Positions 54,072-62,836 of a stretch of DNA of 64,000 nucleotides are shown one piece after another. The translations under genes were made by a program, and so were the position numbers. The DNA comes from Acinetobacter baumannii (lineage in GTDB: Bacteria > Pseudomonadota > Gammaproteobacteria > Pseudomonadales > Moraxellaceae): positions 2,790,001 to 2,854,000 of the forward strand of contig NZ_CP046654.1 in NCBI RefSeq assembly GCF_009759685.1, read 5' to 3'. The notes under the pieces were generated by a model. That model made no database searches. It worked only from the letters and a program-made list of their open reading frames with translations, and had not been told where the DNA came from. Position 1 is the first letter of the stretch; every line of letters begins with the position of its first letter.

Positions 54072-54165
54072 TACGGTCTACATACAGAATTTATATAGTG
54101 CACATATAGACCGTAATTATGATCGGTGAGTAGCTTCAGAGAGTTGGTCACAAGCTACTCATGGA

Positions 54166-54603
54166 TTATTTAACTCGATACCATGTTTGGTTTCGGCCAA
54201 TTGCAGAAATACCAATGTAGCCGCGAGCGGTAAGTTTTTCCCCATCTGGTGATACGGTTACGCTAAAGCGATAAGTCTTGTCTGACTGAGGATCGAGAAT
54301 AGATCCTTTGTCATATTTATTTTGACCTACGTTTTTTAAATTTTTGACAATGGTTAAACCAATTAAAGATTTATTTTTATAAGTCCCTTCACACATCGTA
54401 CATTTATTGGCTTCACTTGGAACAAGGATTTTTTCAATATTTGCGGATAGAACTCCGTTTTTGTCTTGGCTAAATTTTACCAGTGCTCTCGGTTGATTGG
54501 TGGCATCATCAATAGTTTTCCAAACACTGCCATGTAGTTTGTCCGAAGCAAATGAATGAACCGAATAAAAGCTGAATAAAATTAATAATAAATATTTTTT
54601 CAT
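54166..54603 (-). CDS. DUF2147 secreted protein
   Basis: 145 residues. A signal peptide (KKYLLLILFSFYSVHSFA) is followed by a mature lipocalin-like DUF2147 domain: LHGSVWKTIDDATNQPRALVKF, ANKCTMCEGTYKNKSLIGLTIV with a C-x2-C, KGSILDPQSDKTYRFSVTV and LTARGYIGISAIGRNQTWYRV. It is exported to the periplasm or outside. Family function is unknown; relatives are often found in envelope or stress regulons. No operon partner. Confidence 0.88.
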   Translation of the reverse strand: MKKYLLLILFSFYSVHSFASDKLHGSVWKTIDDATNQPRALVKFSQDKNGVLSANIEKILVPSEANKCTMCEGTYKNKSLIGLTIVKNLKNVGQNKYDKGSILDPQSDKTYRFSVTVSPDGEKLTARGYIGISAIGRNQTWYRVK

Positions 54604-54940
54604 ATCAAATGTTTCTCTAATTAAATATGGATGGCTTTAACTGCCAAAATGATTCATTTTAAATTTAACTTCACAGTCTTCTTAGTATTGATCTATAAGC
54701 TAAACAATATGTAAAGTTATAATCTATTTGTCTGAATATTATTTTGAATACATTACTTATGCAATTGCGAGAATGGACAGAATTATAAAATGAATTTCGA
54801 AGTCATTTAGTTAGTATTAAATCACAGTCTGCAATATTAAATTTTATGACTAAAAATCCTGAAACTGTTTCTTTACTTTAATCATATTTACGGGTAAATG
54901 GCTCTTCCTGAAAAAGAGCCATTTAAATTGATAGATAGAA
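54604..54940. other. Gap between DUF2147 and the MerR gene, with hairpin
   Basis: 337 bases. A perfect 12-bp stem TAAATGGCTCTT/AAGAGCCATTTA at 54895-54925 lies 16 bases beyond the end of the MerR gene, so it is a probable terminator for it. The upstream promoter of the DUF2147 gene should lie in 54604-54750. No small gene is supported. Confidence 0.55.
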
Positions 54941-55969
54941 CTAAGCACTATGCTTGAATGCTGCTACTGCTTTTTCTAGAAATTGTAGGGTAACCGGTTT
55001 AAGCCAAGTACCGTCAGCAAGGCTTGGTTCATTTTGCATTGCTGAACGGATCTTTTCTTGAGTGCTTGGATTTTCGCCAGTATAACCTTGTAGCATAGAG
55101 AGCCATTGCTGTGCCAAACGTTTTGCTCCTTCACTATTCGGTTTAACCTCAGCGTCAATCAATTTCTCAATATCGACTAATAGTTGAGGCCATTTTTTCA
55201 TTTCGCGAACATAATTTTCCTTTAAAAAAGCAAACTCATTATCAGATAAATAACGAGCAAAAATACTCAGCTTACTCTCTGAAAAGGCCTTAAGTAAAAA
55301 CTCAACAACTTCTGGCATTACTCCTAATTTTTCCTGAAATTCAGGTTCTGCAGAATTGATGTTATTTAATTTAACAAGCCATTCTGGATTGGTGCGCGTA
55401 TTCTGCTCAAGTGTTCTCATCCACTTATGGGCGAGCTTTTGAACGGTTTCACTGCTAGATGATTCTCCAGCATTAAATACCGTATTTACAGTCTGAGTTA
55501 ACTCTTGCCATTCTTGGTGGCTTTTAGTACCTGATTGTAAAAATGTAAGCTTTTCAAGTTCTTCTTGCGTAAAGTATTTCTCGTACATTGCTATAAGCTC
55601 CAGCATATTTAGCCAATCCTCCAAATCAAGTTCTTCACCATTGATGAGCTGAGATTTCAATTGTCCTAGCTGATTTCGCAATTTCTTCTGCTCTGCCAGT
55701 CTTTGATCAATTGCTTGAATCTGCCGATCAATAATCGGTAAAAGTGCTAGATTGGGATCTTCAAGAACCGTATAGATTTCGGCTAGCGACATACCCAGCC
55801 CTCGTAATGCTTGAATTTGATGCAAACGAGTAATGTCTTTAGGGGTATATAGTCGATAACCAGCATCGGAACGGGCCGAAGGCTGAAGTAAACCGATATC
55901 GTCATAGTGATGAAGAGCACGGACAGTAAGTCCTGTTTGCTTAGCCAATTCACCAACTTTTAACAGCAT
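54941..55969 (-). CDS. MerR-type regulator with two TipAS-like domains
   Basis: 342 residues. The N-terminal 70 residues are a MerR winged HTH (VGELAKQTGLTVRALHHYDDIGLL, YRLYTPKDITRLHQIQALRGLGMSL), then a long dimer helix. Two similar helical domains follow: about 130-240 with MYEKYFTQEELEKL ... EFLLKAFSESK and about 245-342 with IFARYLSDNEFAFL ... QFLEKAVAAFK. This tandem antibiotic-recognition fold is known from TipA/SkgA relatives, which activate drug-response genes on binding ligand. The target is probably its own promoter and an unlinked operon. It may sense a hydrophobic compound. Confidence 0.85.
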   Translation of the reverse strand: MLLKVGELAKQTGLTVRALHHYDDIGLLQPSARSDAGYRLYTPKDITRLHQIQALRGLGMSLAEIYTVLEDPNLALLPIIDRQIQAIDQRLAEQKKLRNQLGQLKSQLINGEELDLEDWLNMLELIAMYEKYFTQEELEKLTFLQSGTKSHQEWQELTQTVNTVFNAGESSSSETVQKLAHKWMRTLEQNTRTNPEWLVKLNNINSAEPEFQEKLGVMPEVVEFLLKAFSESKLSIFARYLSDNEFAFLKENYVREMKKWPQLLVDIEKLIDAEVKPNSEGAKRLAQQWLSMLQGYTGENPSTQEKIRSAMQNEPSLADGTWLKPVTLQFLEKAVAAFKHSA

Positions 55970-56178
55970 CTTTTTAGCTCCTTCTTCCTTAGGCGTGTTT
56001 TATGCTAGGGGCTTACGTTACGTGAGGGTCAACTACTTTAAATCATAATTTTTTATTATTTTATTTTTGATAAATGTTCAGATTTATCTTTTTACTGTGG
56101 TTTAACGACCAGAAATTATTCACGATTCTAAAAGTAATTTTTGGTTTTTGACTTTTTTTATATAAAGTATTGAAATAC

Positions 56179-56916
56179 CTAACAAATCAGTAGCAATCGA
56201 TATTCACCATCTTTTTCAACAGGTGCTCTATGCACACACGGTAAAACCTTTTGAGTTGGATGATCTACTGCTAAGCGCCATAAGTGTCCTGTACCCAAAT
56301 TTATAGGTTGGGCATGGGCTTTAGGCTGATAATGTAAATCAAAAAAATACTCTGCTAAAAAGCTTTCAAATTCGGCTTCTGGGCCGTCATGTAAAGCTTT
56401 GAGCTTTTCTCTAATTTCTGGAATTAAAACTTTTTGTTCAACCTGATCATTGAGAACAATGTCACTAGCCGCACCGTGATAAGTACATAAGAATGTGTTG
56501 GTTTCAATAGGGGAACGATCAACATGAAATGAATAGACATCTGTTGAAATAAAATCGAGCTCTTCATCACGTTCATAATGCTTAAGTAAATTAAGTACAG
56601 GTGATGCACCCATATCAGTTAAGAACTGCATGTCTTTTAAAATAATATCTCGAGCCAAATCACCTTGTTCTGAAAGCTCAAGTGCCAACAGGTCTTCTGT
56701 AGAAATTTCGGTAATATTTTCTTTTAACTCAAGTTTAGCCACAATTTCTTTAAAGTCGCCCACCAAATTTCTATGCCAACAAATAGCATTCTTATTTCCC
56801 TGAAAATGTGTATTCACAAGTTCAGCAAAAGTAGATACCACTTCAACTTGCTTGTGGTCAGAAAATGTATTTGTCATATTAAAGTTACATGGCTCAAAAT
56901 CTTGCCAATCATACAC
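56179..56916 (-). CDS. DUF1826 family protein
   Basis: 245 residues from GTG 56916. Start choice is uncertain: an AAGGG is very close to the GTG, and an ATG at 56877 (MTNTFSDHK) is possible. KNAICWHRNLVGDFKEIVAKLE and DLARDIILKDMQFLTDMGASPVLNLLKHYERDEEL are typical of DUF1826. Conserved pieces CTYHGAASDIVLNDQV and LPCVHRAPVE look like a metal- or cofactor-binding site. Family function is unknown; I recall relatives in Pseudomonas zinc-limitation loci, an unverified context link. It carries upstream the second copy of a repeat shared with mutS. Confidence 0.75.
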   Translation of the reverse strand: MYDWQDFEPCNFNMTNTFSDHKQVEVVSTFAELVNTHFQGNKNAICWHRNLVGDFKEIVAKLELKENITEISTEDLLALELSEQGDLARDIILKDMQFLTDMGASPVLNLLKHYERDEELDFISTDVYSFHVDRSPIETNTFLCTYHGAASDIVLNDQVEQKVLIPEIREKLKALHDGPEAEFESFLAEYFFDLHYQPKAHAQPINLGTGHLWRLAVDHPTQKVLPCVHRAPVEKDGEYRLLLIC

Positions 56917-56961
56917 CCTTAGTGCTTATAGGGCTGCAAGCAGTAGCTAAAATTTGCTTAA

Positions 56962-57004
56962 AAAATGAAGGTAATGCAAGAAAAGTACAATAATGGTATG
57001 AAGT
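56962..57004 (-). repeat. Shared upstream element, DUF1826 copy
   Basis: Partner of 46690-46736. Aligned, the copies share CAAGAAAAGTACAA exactly with a few substitutions and one 1-base gap around it. Confidence 0.5.
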
Positions 57005-57128
57005 TTTGGTTAGGCGTGTTTATTATAAATTGGCTTTGAATAACTGAGAAAAGGTAAGAAGTCGACTATTTTTATAGTCATGAAAGGGAATAAGAAAAGT
57101 TTTGAAGTAATAAGGTCACGAGGAAGAT

Positions 57129-58079
57129 ATGGAAGGAATTAAAACAATCGGTGTGGTTGGTGTCGGTGTCATTGGTGCAAGCTGGACAGCATTATTTTTA
57201 TATAAAGGCTTTAAGGTAAAGGTGTATGACCCTTATCCAATAGACGAAGAATTATTTAAAAAGAGAATACAGGCAAATCTTAGTGATTTGCTCGCTTTAG
57301 ATCAGCAAACAGATTCAAGTCATCATTTACAAGATATTTTCCTAAATTTAGGGCTTTACAACAACTTAAAAGATGCGGTGATTGATGCCGATTTTATTCA
57401 AGAAAATGCACCGGAGAGGTTAGATTTAAAGCAAAATTTATATCAAGAAATCACTTCATATTGCCCTGAAAAAACATTAATTGCTTCAAGTTCTTCAGGC
57501 TTAAAAGTTTCTGACTTTCAAAAAGATGCAACTCATCCCGAGCGTATTTTTTTAGGTCATCCATTTAACCCACCTCATCTATTACCTTTGGTTGAAATTG
57601 TGGGTGGAAAATTAACAGATCCGCAAATTTTAAAGAAAGCTTCCGAGTTTTATCAAAGTTTGGGTAAGCATCCGATTGTTTTAAATAAAGAAGTTAAAGG
57701 GCATGTAGCAAATCGTTTACAAGCTGCTTTGTGGCGAGAGGCATTTTCACTGGTTAAAGAAGGGGTGTGTTCGGCAGAAGATGTTGATATCGCAATCACC
57801 AGTGGGCCCGGGCTGAGATGGGCTTTATTTGGCCCCTATATAAATATGGAACTTGCCAATCAGAAGGGGTTTAAAGAGGCAATTCACCATTTAGGACCAC
57901 CTATGACCGAATGGTGGAATGATATGCAAAATTTTCAGCACTCTGAAGAAACTACTGAGTTGCTAGAAGAACAAACTAAAGAGCTTTTAACACATTATAA
58001 AGATATCGATTTATCTCAAAAAAGGGATAAAGGACTAGTCGATATTTTAAAATTGAGACAACAATTAGAGTTGGATTAA
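57129..58079 (+). CDS. 3-hydroxyacyl-CoA dehydrogenase-fold enzyme (carnitine dehydrogenase-like)
   Basis: 316 residues, with GAGGAAG ahead of the ATG. The Rossmann motif is GVVGVGVIGASWTALFLYKG. SSSSGLKVSDF and LGHPFNPPHLLPLVEIVGG carry the catalytic Ser/His/Glu-Asn set of the 3HCDH family. Length is that of L-carnitine/L-gulonate 3-dehydrogenase-type proteins without CoA fusion partners. It oxidises a 3-hydroxy acid with NAD. The usual carnitine partners (thioesterase, cleavage enzyme) are not adjacent, so the substrate remains open. Confidence 0.8.
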   Translation: MEGIKTIGVVGVGVIGASWTALFLYKGFKVKVYDPYPIDEELFKKRIQANLSDLLALDQQTDSSHHLQDIFLNLGLYNNLKDAVIDADFIQENAPERLDLKQNLYQEITSYCPEKTLIASSSSGLKVSDFQKDATHPERIFLGHPFNPPHLLPLVEIVGGKLTDPQILKKASEFYQSLGKHPIVLNKEVKGHVANRLQAALWREAFSLVKEGVCSAEDVDIAITSGPGLRWALFGPYINMELANQKGFKEAIHHLGPPMTEWWNDMQNFQHSEETTELLEEQTKELLTHYKDIDLSQKRDKGLVDILKLRQQLELD

Positions 58080-58236
58080 ACCAGTTTTTATGAAAGGCCA
58101 AACAGTGCTTTATTGAGGTGTTTGGCTTTTTTATTTTTGAGTATTTCGGTACTATTCCTATTCTTCTTTCCGCACAAAATCTATAAAAAGCTTGCACTCA
58201 TCGTAAGCTTTTAGACTGATTAATTTACTAGGGCAT

Positions 58237-58431
58237 ATGAAACGTTACTGGAAACAAACCGAATCAATAGCTTCACGTTGGACGACCGAACAAGACTGTT
58301 TTTTAATAGAAAATAATTCACTTTCTATAGATGAGCTAAAAGAGCATTTACCATTTTCTGAAGATGAAATAAGAGTTCGTAGATCAGTTTTAGGACTCGT
58401 AAGACGAGATCAGCAAATGAGACCATATTAA
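58237..58431 (+). CDS. Small protein with SANT/Myb-like helix pattern
   Basis: 64 residues. The ordered pattern W-x-T-E-Q-D-x-F-L-I...S-I-D-E-L-K-x-H-L-P-F-S-E-D-E-I-R resembles the three helices of a SANT/Myb DNA-binding domain, with the last helix basic (VRRSVLGLVRRDQQ). No clear ribosome site. It is probably a small DNA-binding or accessory protein. The family match is by eye. Confidence 0.5.
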   Translation: MKRYWKQTESIASRWTTEQDCFLIENNSLSIDELKEHLPFSEDEIRVRRSVLGLVRRDQQMRPY

Positions 58432-58683
58432 TTTTACCAAATGGTAAATTTTAATTGAAAATAAATATTTCAAAAGATAATAATATTTTTAAAAAAATTG
58501 CGGATGAGTTATCAAAACCATAATTTTTTTAGGTGATTGTTCAATAGTCTTTACATAAAGCTTTAACTACTTACGTTTGAGTATAATATTGTTTCACTCC
58601 TTTACATTTGTTTAATCATAATCAGAACCATAAAACATTTTAAGATCAAAACTTTATAACAATTGAGATTGAGGAGGGTAAAA

Positions 58684-59143
58684 ATGCTAAAGTATTTAGC
58701 CGTGGCTGAAAAGGTTTATAAGAATATTAAAAAAAGACGACTTATTCACCAATGACCTTACACAAAATCTGAATTGTTTAATCAGTCAGATACGTAAGGC
58801 CATTAAAGGGACTGAGTTTAAACTTAAGTTCAATTATATTGATTTTGACGAGCAGCTCACGAAGCCTCTTAGTGAATGTAAAGTCAAAGTTGATCTAAGT
58901 GTAATGCCGAAGTTTGAAAACGAAGGAGAGTATTTGCTCTGGTTAGCAAGTTTTATCGAGCGAATTACCGATGGTGGAAAACCTAAATTTCCACCAATTT
59001 CACAATTAATTCCGCACGGATTTAAAATTTCTAAAGAATCATTTCCTGTGACTGTTGCTCCTCCTAAAGAAGAGCATGCAGATATGATTATTAAATATTT
59101 TAAATCGGAAGATTTTATGAAAACCAATAAAACTCCTTCGTAA
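58684..59143 (+). pseudogene. Small hypothetical gene split by an A-tract frameshift
   Basis: The start ATG 58684 has GAGGAGGG ahead. The frame stops at 58755 after MLKYLAVAEKVYKNIKK... Removing one A from the A7 run at 58727-58733 gives a continuous frame KKDDLFTNDLTQNLN...FDEQLTKPLSEC...MPKFENEGEYLLW... to 59143, about 152 codons. The ATG at 58904 is therefore probably not the native start. A 1-base change in the homopolymer could be a mutation, a sequencing error or a slippage site. No family is recognised. Confidence 0.65.
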
Positions 59144-59148
59144 AAGAA

Positions 59149-59179
59149 TATAGAAGTATTCGTCCACCATACTTCTATA
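59149..59179. terminator. Perfect 11-bp hairpin after the frameshifted gene
   Basis: TATAGAAGTAT and ATACTTCTATA around TCGTCCACC, 6 bases after the stop. Confidence 0.5.
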
Positions 59180-59201
59180 TATTGCTGGTTTAAATTCAGC
59201 C

Positions 59202-59226
59202 ACCGCCTTCTGGGGCGGTTTTTTTA
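59202..59226 (+). terminator. Terminator between convergent genes
   Basis: ACCGCC and GGCGGT pair around TTCTGG, followed by T8. It is shared with the convergent GNAT gene side. Confidence 0.85.
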
Positions 59227-59237
59227 TAGGTATTCCT

Positions 59238-59666
59238 TTATTTACTTCTTTCTAAAAGTAAAACCGGTTTGTCGTAATTACTGTTACACCACTCATGTTT
59301 TTTTAGTATAGCTTCTGGAACTTGAGCTATGTCTTTCACAGCAGCAAAACCCAGAGAGCCATAAAAGCCCTCTAACTCGGCAAAGGGTAAACAGTAAAGC
59401 ATAGAAAAATCTGAATTTTTAATTAAGAAATCAACTACCTTACGGGCGATTCCTAACCCTTCATTGCCCGGAAAAACATAAATTCCACCAAGCTCGCCGC
59501 TGTTAGCATCAATACCTACAACTCTACCTTGCCCAACAGTTTTCTCACTAATAGAAGCTAGTACAATAAATTCATCATCATGTGATGGTACAAAATCAAT
59601 TTCGGCATAGCGTTCGTTTATAGCTTTTAGATCGGCAGGGGTCGCGAATCTTAATGAAATTTCCAT
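59238..59666 (-). CDS. GNAT N-acetyltransferase
   Basis: 142 residues from ATG 59666 (MEISLRFATPADL), with AGGA 7 bases ahead; an ATG 3 bases upstream is equally possible. GNAT features: TPADLKAINERYAEI as first helix, AELEGFYGSLGFAAV at the end, and GIYVFPGNEGLGIARKVVDFLI as the acetyl-CoA loop (motif A). It probably acetylates an amine-containing small molecule or protein. No neighbour suggests the substrate. It ends opposite a good terminator. Confidence 0.85.
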   Translation of the reverse strand: MEISLRFATPADLKAINERYAEIDFVPSHDDEFIVLASISEKTVGQGRVVGIDANSGELGGIYVFPGNEGLGIARKVVDFLIKNSDFSMLYCLPFAELEGFYGSLGFAAVKDIAQVPEAILKKHEWCNSNYDKPVLLLERSK

Positions 59667-59797
59667 CATTTTTTCCTGCAAGTATTATCTATAATATTCA
59701 AGACTTCGTTTTTTCAAAAATATTCATACGATATAAAACAAGATAAATAATTTAGCTAATTATTTAAATTAGCCTTTTTCATATAGTGCGTATTAGA

Positions 59798-60475
59798 TTA
59801 AAAATGATGCGGATTAATTAACCTTCTAACCGTTTCTTCGAGTTCATCGTAATGATGAATACTTGCATCTGAAAGAGAAGGATGAAGGGTAAGAGTTGGA
59901 TGAAAATATATTGTTTTCATACCAATTTTTTTGGCACCTTCTATATCTGCTTTGGGATTGTCTCCAATAAAAATACAATCTGATGGCTTACAATCTAGTT
60001 GATTGCAAGTGTATAAATAGATTTCAGGATCTGGTTTTCTTAAACCTATAGCTTCAGAAATCACGATAATCGAAAAATAGTCCGTTAATTCTAAAGCATA
60101 AAAATTTTTCTCCTGAAAAGGTGTTTTTCCATTGGATACTAAGCCTAATGTGTACCCTTGAGCATGAAGATTTTGAATAGTTTTTGGAGCATTTTCAAAT
60201 GCTGTAGAGAATTTATTAAAATCATTAATGTAAGATTGCAGCAATTCAGATGTATCATATTTTTTGATATTAAAATCTTTAATTAATTGACTGTAAACAA
60301 TATCTTTCCAAACGCTTCCGTTATTGTCTAGCTCTATGAATCGGTTAATAAAAGATTTTTTTAGCTCATGGGGTACCAAGTTTAAGTAGCTTACTTGCCA
60401 GTTAAGAAATTTTAAAAGTGATTCATTTCGGTTAAGAATAGTTTGATCTAGGTCAAACAAGAGAACTTTTTTCAT
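59798..60475 (-). CDS. HAD-family phosphatase (YjjG/pyrimidine-nucleotidase-like)
   Basis: 225 residues from ATG 60475 (MKKVLLFDLDQTIL); another ATG lies 9 bases upstream. The HAD motifs are LLFDLDQTIL, LGLVSNGKTP and FIGDNPKADIEGAKK. A helical cap lies between about residues 15 and 85. These enzymes remove phosphate from sugars or nucleotides. The typical substrate cannot be fixed from the motifs. It is a single minus-strand gene between the GNAT and the hydrolase gene. Confidence 0.85.
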   Translation of the reverse strand: MKKVLLFDLDQTILNRNESLLKFLNWQVSYLNLVPHELKKSFINRFIELDNNGSVWKDIVYSQLIKDFNIKKYDTSELLQSYINDFNKFSTAFENAPKTIQNLHAQGYTLGLVSNGKTPFQEKNFYALELTDYFSIIVISEAIGLRKPDPEIYLYTCNQLDCKPSDCIFIGDNPKADIEGAKKIGMKTIYFHPTLTLHPSLSDASIHHYDELEETVRRLINPHHF

Positions 60476-60633
60476 TTTTAGCATCTTTTATAAATAGATT
60501 AATATTTATAGCGAATTTCTATCTATTGTTCAGTTTAATTAAAATACTTTTACGATTATTCTTTGAATAACTCTAAATCAAAATAGCCCATCATAAGGAA
60601 TTGCTAAAAGCCACTCATGATGGGCTTTTGTAC

Positions 60634-61881
60634 TTAAGGATTTATAGAATCAACAGCTTGAAGCATGCCTGTAAATAATATTGCTAGTTTTGATTCGGGT
60701 TGTGGCTCATTTCCATTTGCGGTAAATACGGCACACACTTTATGGCCTTTTTGAGTTTTTCCAATTACAGAAAAGTTGATGACGCCGTATTCGGATCCAC
60801 CTTTGAAACCAATCTTTTGCCAATTTAAATTTTTAAAAAGTGGATTTAAAGAACTGTTCAGAGCCGGAGCATCTTGAACACTTTCAAGAAGAGGACAAAT
60901 CTCATGGGCTGACATATACCATTCAGCATCTTGCCAAGTAGCCGATTTTCCAATGCTACTCACACTTGGTAGCGGTAGTTTGTCTAGCTCAGCGAGTGCT
61001 TCTAGACGAGCCGACTTTGTTCCTGTTTTAAACTTATTTCTGAGCTTTTCATTACTTGGGTCAATCAGTTGAAATAGCTCTCGTGTCGTCAGCAGAGGAG
61101 AATTTCTAGGTGACAACGCTTCTATACGAGGTTTCTTTAATACCTCTATCAAGCTATCGGTTGCTGTATTATCGCTAATTTGTATCATTAACTGTGCAAG
61201 AAGTTCGAGATTTACAGGCGTACCAGCAGGCAAGTTTTGTAAAACTCCAGTTGGCAATGAGCGATTCTTTTCTTTTAAAGAAACAATAGTTTCTCTTTTT
61301 AATTCGCCTTTTTTTATCGCATCTTCATAAGTTTTTAAAACCAGTAACTTAAAAGTCGAACCGACAGCCATAGGAGTTTTATCGTTTTCTACAACCACAG
61401 GCTTGTTATCTACAATAACTAAAAGAGATGTTTTACCGATTGCATTTTCATGTAGATCTTTAACCATTTCGTCTAGGCTTATTGTCTTAAAATGAGGCGC
61501 GCTAAACCAAAGAGTACTAATTTGTCCTTGCTCATTTAAGCTAATTGAAACGGGTAATTCTCCCTTTTCGAAATTAATAGTCCCAGAGCCATTTGAAACA
61601 TTAATACTTTTAAGAGCACCTAAAGAGACTTTTAAATCATCAACAATTTTTTGAATTTGTGTGATGGGAACTTGTCCTAAAAATTGAGGGCTAAATAAAG
61701 AAGCTTCTATGGGTTTATCTGCAAAAATTAATGAAAGTGTAGTCGATAAATTATCCATTTTTTGTTCTGTCGCTGCATGAGTAGTAGAAATAACAATAGG
61801 GGAAACATTCAAAGCCGTAACACCTACAGCAAAAAATAAAGCTCTAGTTGCGTACATTTTCTTGGTGAGAAAGTTCTTCAT
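60634..61881 (-). CDS. Secreted beta-lactamase-fold serine hydrolase with Cpe/LpqF-like N-terminal domain
   Basis: 415 residues. A signal peptide (ALFFAVGVTALNVSPIVIS) is followed by an N-terminal domain of about 100 residues (AMDNLSTTLSLIF ... SVNFS type) resembling the Cpe/LpqF/ORF12 module. The beta-lactamase fold has the catalytic S-x-x-K in GSTFKLLVL, the SDN loop in QISDNTATDSL and a KGG box in GFKGGSEYGVINF. The fold is class A-like, but length and the extra domain differ from resistance beta-lactamases. It probably acts in the periplasm as an esterase or cell wall amidohydrolase. Beta-lactam hydrolysis is not established. Confidence 0.8.
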   Translation of the reverse strand: MKNFLTKKMYATRALFFAVGVTALNVSPIVISTTHAATEQKMDNLSTTLSLIFADKPIEASLFSPQFLGQVPITQIQKIVDDLKVSLGALKSINVSNGSGTINFEKGELPVSISLNEQGQISTLWFSAPHFKTISLDEMVKDLHENAIGKTSLLVIVDNKPVVVENDKTPMAVGSTFKLLVLKTYEDAIKKGELKRETIVSLKEKNRSLPTGVLQNLPAGTPVNLELLAQLMIQISDNTATDSLIEVLKKPRIEALSPRNSPLLTTRELFQLIDPSNEKLRNKFKTGTKSARLEALAELDKLPLPSVSSIGKSATWQDAEWYMSAHEICPLLESVQDAPALNSSLNPLFKNLNWQKIGFKGGSEYGVINFSVIGKTQKGHKVCAVFTANGNEPQPESKLAILFTGMLQAVDSINP

Positions 61882-62235
61882 TAAATGTCCTCTTATATTC
61901 AGACTTATTTACAGTTTTTTATAAAATAGTTTTAAAGTACTCATTCATTTTGGCCTATCAAACCTAATATATCTATATAAATTTCATAAGTTTTATAAAC
62001 CAGTTTTTAAAACTTAATTATTTTAAAAAGGCAGAAGAAACAGAAAAATATTTAATCTTTTTTGAGAGTATTTAAGTAAATATTCAAAGAATTAAAATGT
62101 AAAATGATTACATTAACTATCAATAAATCTGAAAGATTCTAACTTTTATGATCAAGAAAAAGTAGTTATCTTAATCAGGCTTGAGCACAAACTCTTAAAG
62201 TGCTCCTTTTTAGTTTGATTTTTTAGGTATTTAAA
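61882..62235. other. Gap with an orphan terminator (possible sRNA or leader)
   Basis: 354 bases between divergent genes. No ORF. An intrinsic terminator is present at 62183-62211 although no gene precedes it on the plus strand. The upstream 100 bases are AT-rich. Confidence 0.45.
62183..62211 (+). terminator. Orphan intrinsic terminator
   Basis: GAGCAC and GTGCTC form a perfect 6-bp stem around 11 bases, followed by CTTTTT. It lies 25 bases before the ATG of the small membrane protein, so it may attenuate it or end a small RNA. Confidence 0.65.
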
Positions 62236-62553
62236 ATGAATAAAATGCATGTAACTTTGGCTGTAGTGGTTGGTTTAATTATTGGTGTTGTAGTCGGTGC
62301 GATAGGTTACTCTAAAACGGCCGCACGTTATGATGCGATGACCACCGCATGTGTAATGGTGAATCAGGCAGTTGAACATGAAATCTTGAAGCCTGAACAA
62401 GTAAAAGAGTTAGGTGAGCTTACAGGCCAAACCCTTAAGAAAGATTATGCTTCTGTGGCATCAAAGTTTAAGTTTTCTGAAAATCAATTAGGTAATGCCT
62501 CTGAAGGTTCTAATTGTAGCCAGTTTATTGTTGGTGTGAATGCAGCACAGTAA
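62236..62553 (+). CDS. Small membrane-anchored hypothetical protein
   Basis: 105 residues. One membrane segment (VTLAVVVGLIIGVVVGAIGYS) after a short Met-Asn-Lys start makes a type II anchor. The outside part begins KTAARYDAMTTACVMVNQAVE and has two Cys (TACVM and GSNCSQF) that may form a disulfide. It resembles small Acinetobacter envelope proteins of unknown role. AGGT ahead of the ATG is a weak ribosome site. It is possibly controlled by the upstream hairpin. Confidence 0.7.
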   Translation: MNKMHVTLAVVVGLIIGVVVGAIGYSKTAARYDAMTTACVMVNQAVEHEILKPEQVKELGELTGQTLKKDYASVASKFKFSENQLGNASEGSNCSQFIVGVNAAQ

Positions 62554-62603
62554 CCACGTGTGATGTTATAAAAATTACCTTCAATTACTTTTAATTTATA
62601 ACG

Positions 62604-62629
62604 ATCAACCGTCCTTAAGGGCGGTTGAT
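62604..62629. terminator. Hairpin after the small membrane protein
   Basis: ATCAACCGTCC and GGGCGGTTGAT pair over 11 bp with one wobble around TTAA. There is no T tract, so it is only a probable terminator. Confidence 0.5.
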
Positions 62630-62836
62630 GCAATTTATAGTATTTTATATTTGTAGATTTTAGAAGAATGAAAACATTGAATACATTTAGCTTTAAGTAA
62701 GTTTCTATCAAAAGCTCAACGTTATTTTTTAAGTGAAATAAATCAAATTTAACTAAAAACGAATAAATGGGTAGCCTAACTCAGCTAAAAGCTTACATAC
62801 TATAAAAGTAAAGGAATTTTTAAGACAGGACGAAAC

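Noticed and set aside
58904..59143. Separate 79-residue gene starting at 58904
   Set aside because: The frame continues upstream with sensible codons to the A7 tract, and a strong ribosome site exists only at 58684. It is part of the split gene.
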